A model generated the notes under the pieces. That model worked only from the letters and a program-made list of their open reading frames with translations. It was not told the DNA's origin and searched no databases. Of a DNA stretch of 5,213 nucleotides, positions 4,969-5,213 are shown in pieces. Position numbers and translations under genes: made by a program. Origin of the DNA: an uncultured Eggerthellaceae bacterium (GTDB lineage: Bacteria > Actinomycetota > Coriobacteriia > Coriobacteriales > Eggerthellaceae); assembly GCA_946618265.1 (NCBI GenBank), contig CAMOLA010000091.1, positions 1 through 5,213 of the forward strand. The letters are read 5' to 3'. The stretch's first letter is position 1, and each line of letters begins with the position of its first letter.

Positions 4969-5213
4969 GCGCCGATGCGCTGTGCACGCTTGGCCGATGG
5001 CTTGCGCACGCTTGGCCGATTGCCGCGAGCCCCCTATAGCCTCTTCTCGATTCCCTCCACGCGTGCGTGGTGAGGCAACTCTTGTCCAGGTCCTCCTGCA
5101 TGCCCTCCCAGAGCTCAAACGGCATCGTGAGCGACAGGTAGCCCGCGATGGCCATGCCCCTCTGCGAGATGTCGAACAGGCCCATCACGGCCATCGGGTC
5201 GTCGGAGCCGAGC
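4901..5213 (-). CDS. Partial hypothetical gene entering from the right edge, 3' end probably replaced
   Basis: On the minus strand a frame is open from the window edge to TAG at 4901. The first part, LGSDDPMAVMGLFDISQRGMA and on through YLSLTMPFELWEGMQEDLDKS, looks like genuine protein and is GC-rich like the ssb side. After about position 5078 the frame becomes CLTTHAWRESRRGYRG and then translates the 22-bp repeats (QACASHRPSVHSASAR), which does not look like a natural domain. No Shine-Dalgarno sequence precedes the internal ATG codons (5194, 5185), so the true start probably lies beyond the window. I do not recognise the family. On an uninterrupted backbone this gene would lie upstream of ssb on the same strand. 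Confidence 0.5.
   Translation of the reverse strand, partial: LGSDDPMAVMGLFDISQRGMAIAGYLSLTMPFELWEGMQEDLDKSCLTTHAWRESRRGYRGLAAIGQACASHRPSVHSASARRGIEIDGACCKQAMRLISSTL
4969..5034. repeat. Degenerate 22-bp tandem repeats
   Basis: Units start at 4969, 4991 and 5013, each 22 bp. The first two agree at 16 of 22 positions and both end GCACGCT. The third keeps TGGCCGAT at its start and then decays. Put another way, GCACGCTTGGCCGAT occurs exactly twice (4984-4998 and 5006-5020), 22 bp apart. The 22-bp spacing, two turns of the helix, is typical of iterons and other protein-binding arrays. Three units is few, so a binding array for a replication or transfer protein is only one possibility; a chance tandem duplication is another. 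Confidence 0.5.
5057..5070. repeat. Short perfect inverted repeat near the right junction
   Basis: CCACGC (5057-5062) and GCGTGG (5065-5070) flank GT. The site lies about where the right-hand gene stops looking like real coding sequence (near 5078), so it could be part of a recombination or binding site, or the remains of a terminator. Confidence 0.3.

Noticed and set aside
1..5213. CRISPR array, tRNA, rRNA, insertion sequence or integrase
   Set aside because: No regular spacer-repeat array, tRNA cloverleaf, rRNA segment or transposase/integrase motif was seen; the 22-bp repeats lack spacers.

Overview
The window looks like part of an accessory region (integrative element, plasmid or defence island) in a GC-rich bacterium. 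I favour a gut Coriobacteriia/Eggerthellaceae-type actinobacterium. The reasons are the very GC-rich left-hand genes, the strong AAGGAGGT ribosome-binding site, and an SSB whose TMFG...KVAIEGKLRWSQWER core resembles SSBs I associate with that group. No database search was possible, so the taxon is inference.

Layout. Positions 1-106 hold what may be the stump of a DUF3800-type gene (start MSYILYIDASG, then a stop). Positions 107-383 hold no gene I can support: first an AT-rich stretch with a long imperfect hairpin, then a sharp switch to GC-rich DNA near 214, ending in a perfect 26-bp palindrome. Positions 384-1296 carry a minus-strand pair, ssb followed by a 180-residue protein of unknown function, with a GC-rich hairpin between them. 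The ssb gene lacks the codons for the first strand of the OB fold: homology stops near 1284, where the next block begins.

Positions about 1297-5050 form a lower-GC block that appears to be inserted cargo. It holds two plus-strand genes: a 739-residue KAP-family P-loop NTPase (1344-3563) and a 338-residue DUF4238 protein (3764-4780). They are separated by about 200 bp that is full of palindromes. Downstream of the second gene is a non-coding tract with small hairpins and degenerate 22-bp tandem repeats. A minus-strand gene entering from the right edge has credible coding sequence only down to about 5078; beyond that it reads into low-complexity sequence, as if its 3' end had been replaced.

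Interpretation. KAP NTPases include the phage-exclusion protein PifA and QatA of the QatABCD system, and the NTPase here is the most likely defence gene. Its neighbour, a DUF4238 protein, has no function I can assign. The two lie in the same direction inside what looks like a replacement that cut ssb at its 5' end and another minus-strand gene at its 3' end. This is the part of the window most worth following up. A joint KAP/DUF4238 system is a hypothesis, not something the sequence proves.
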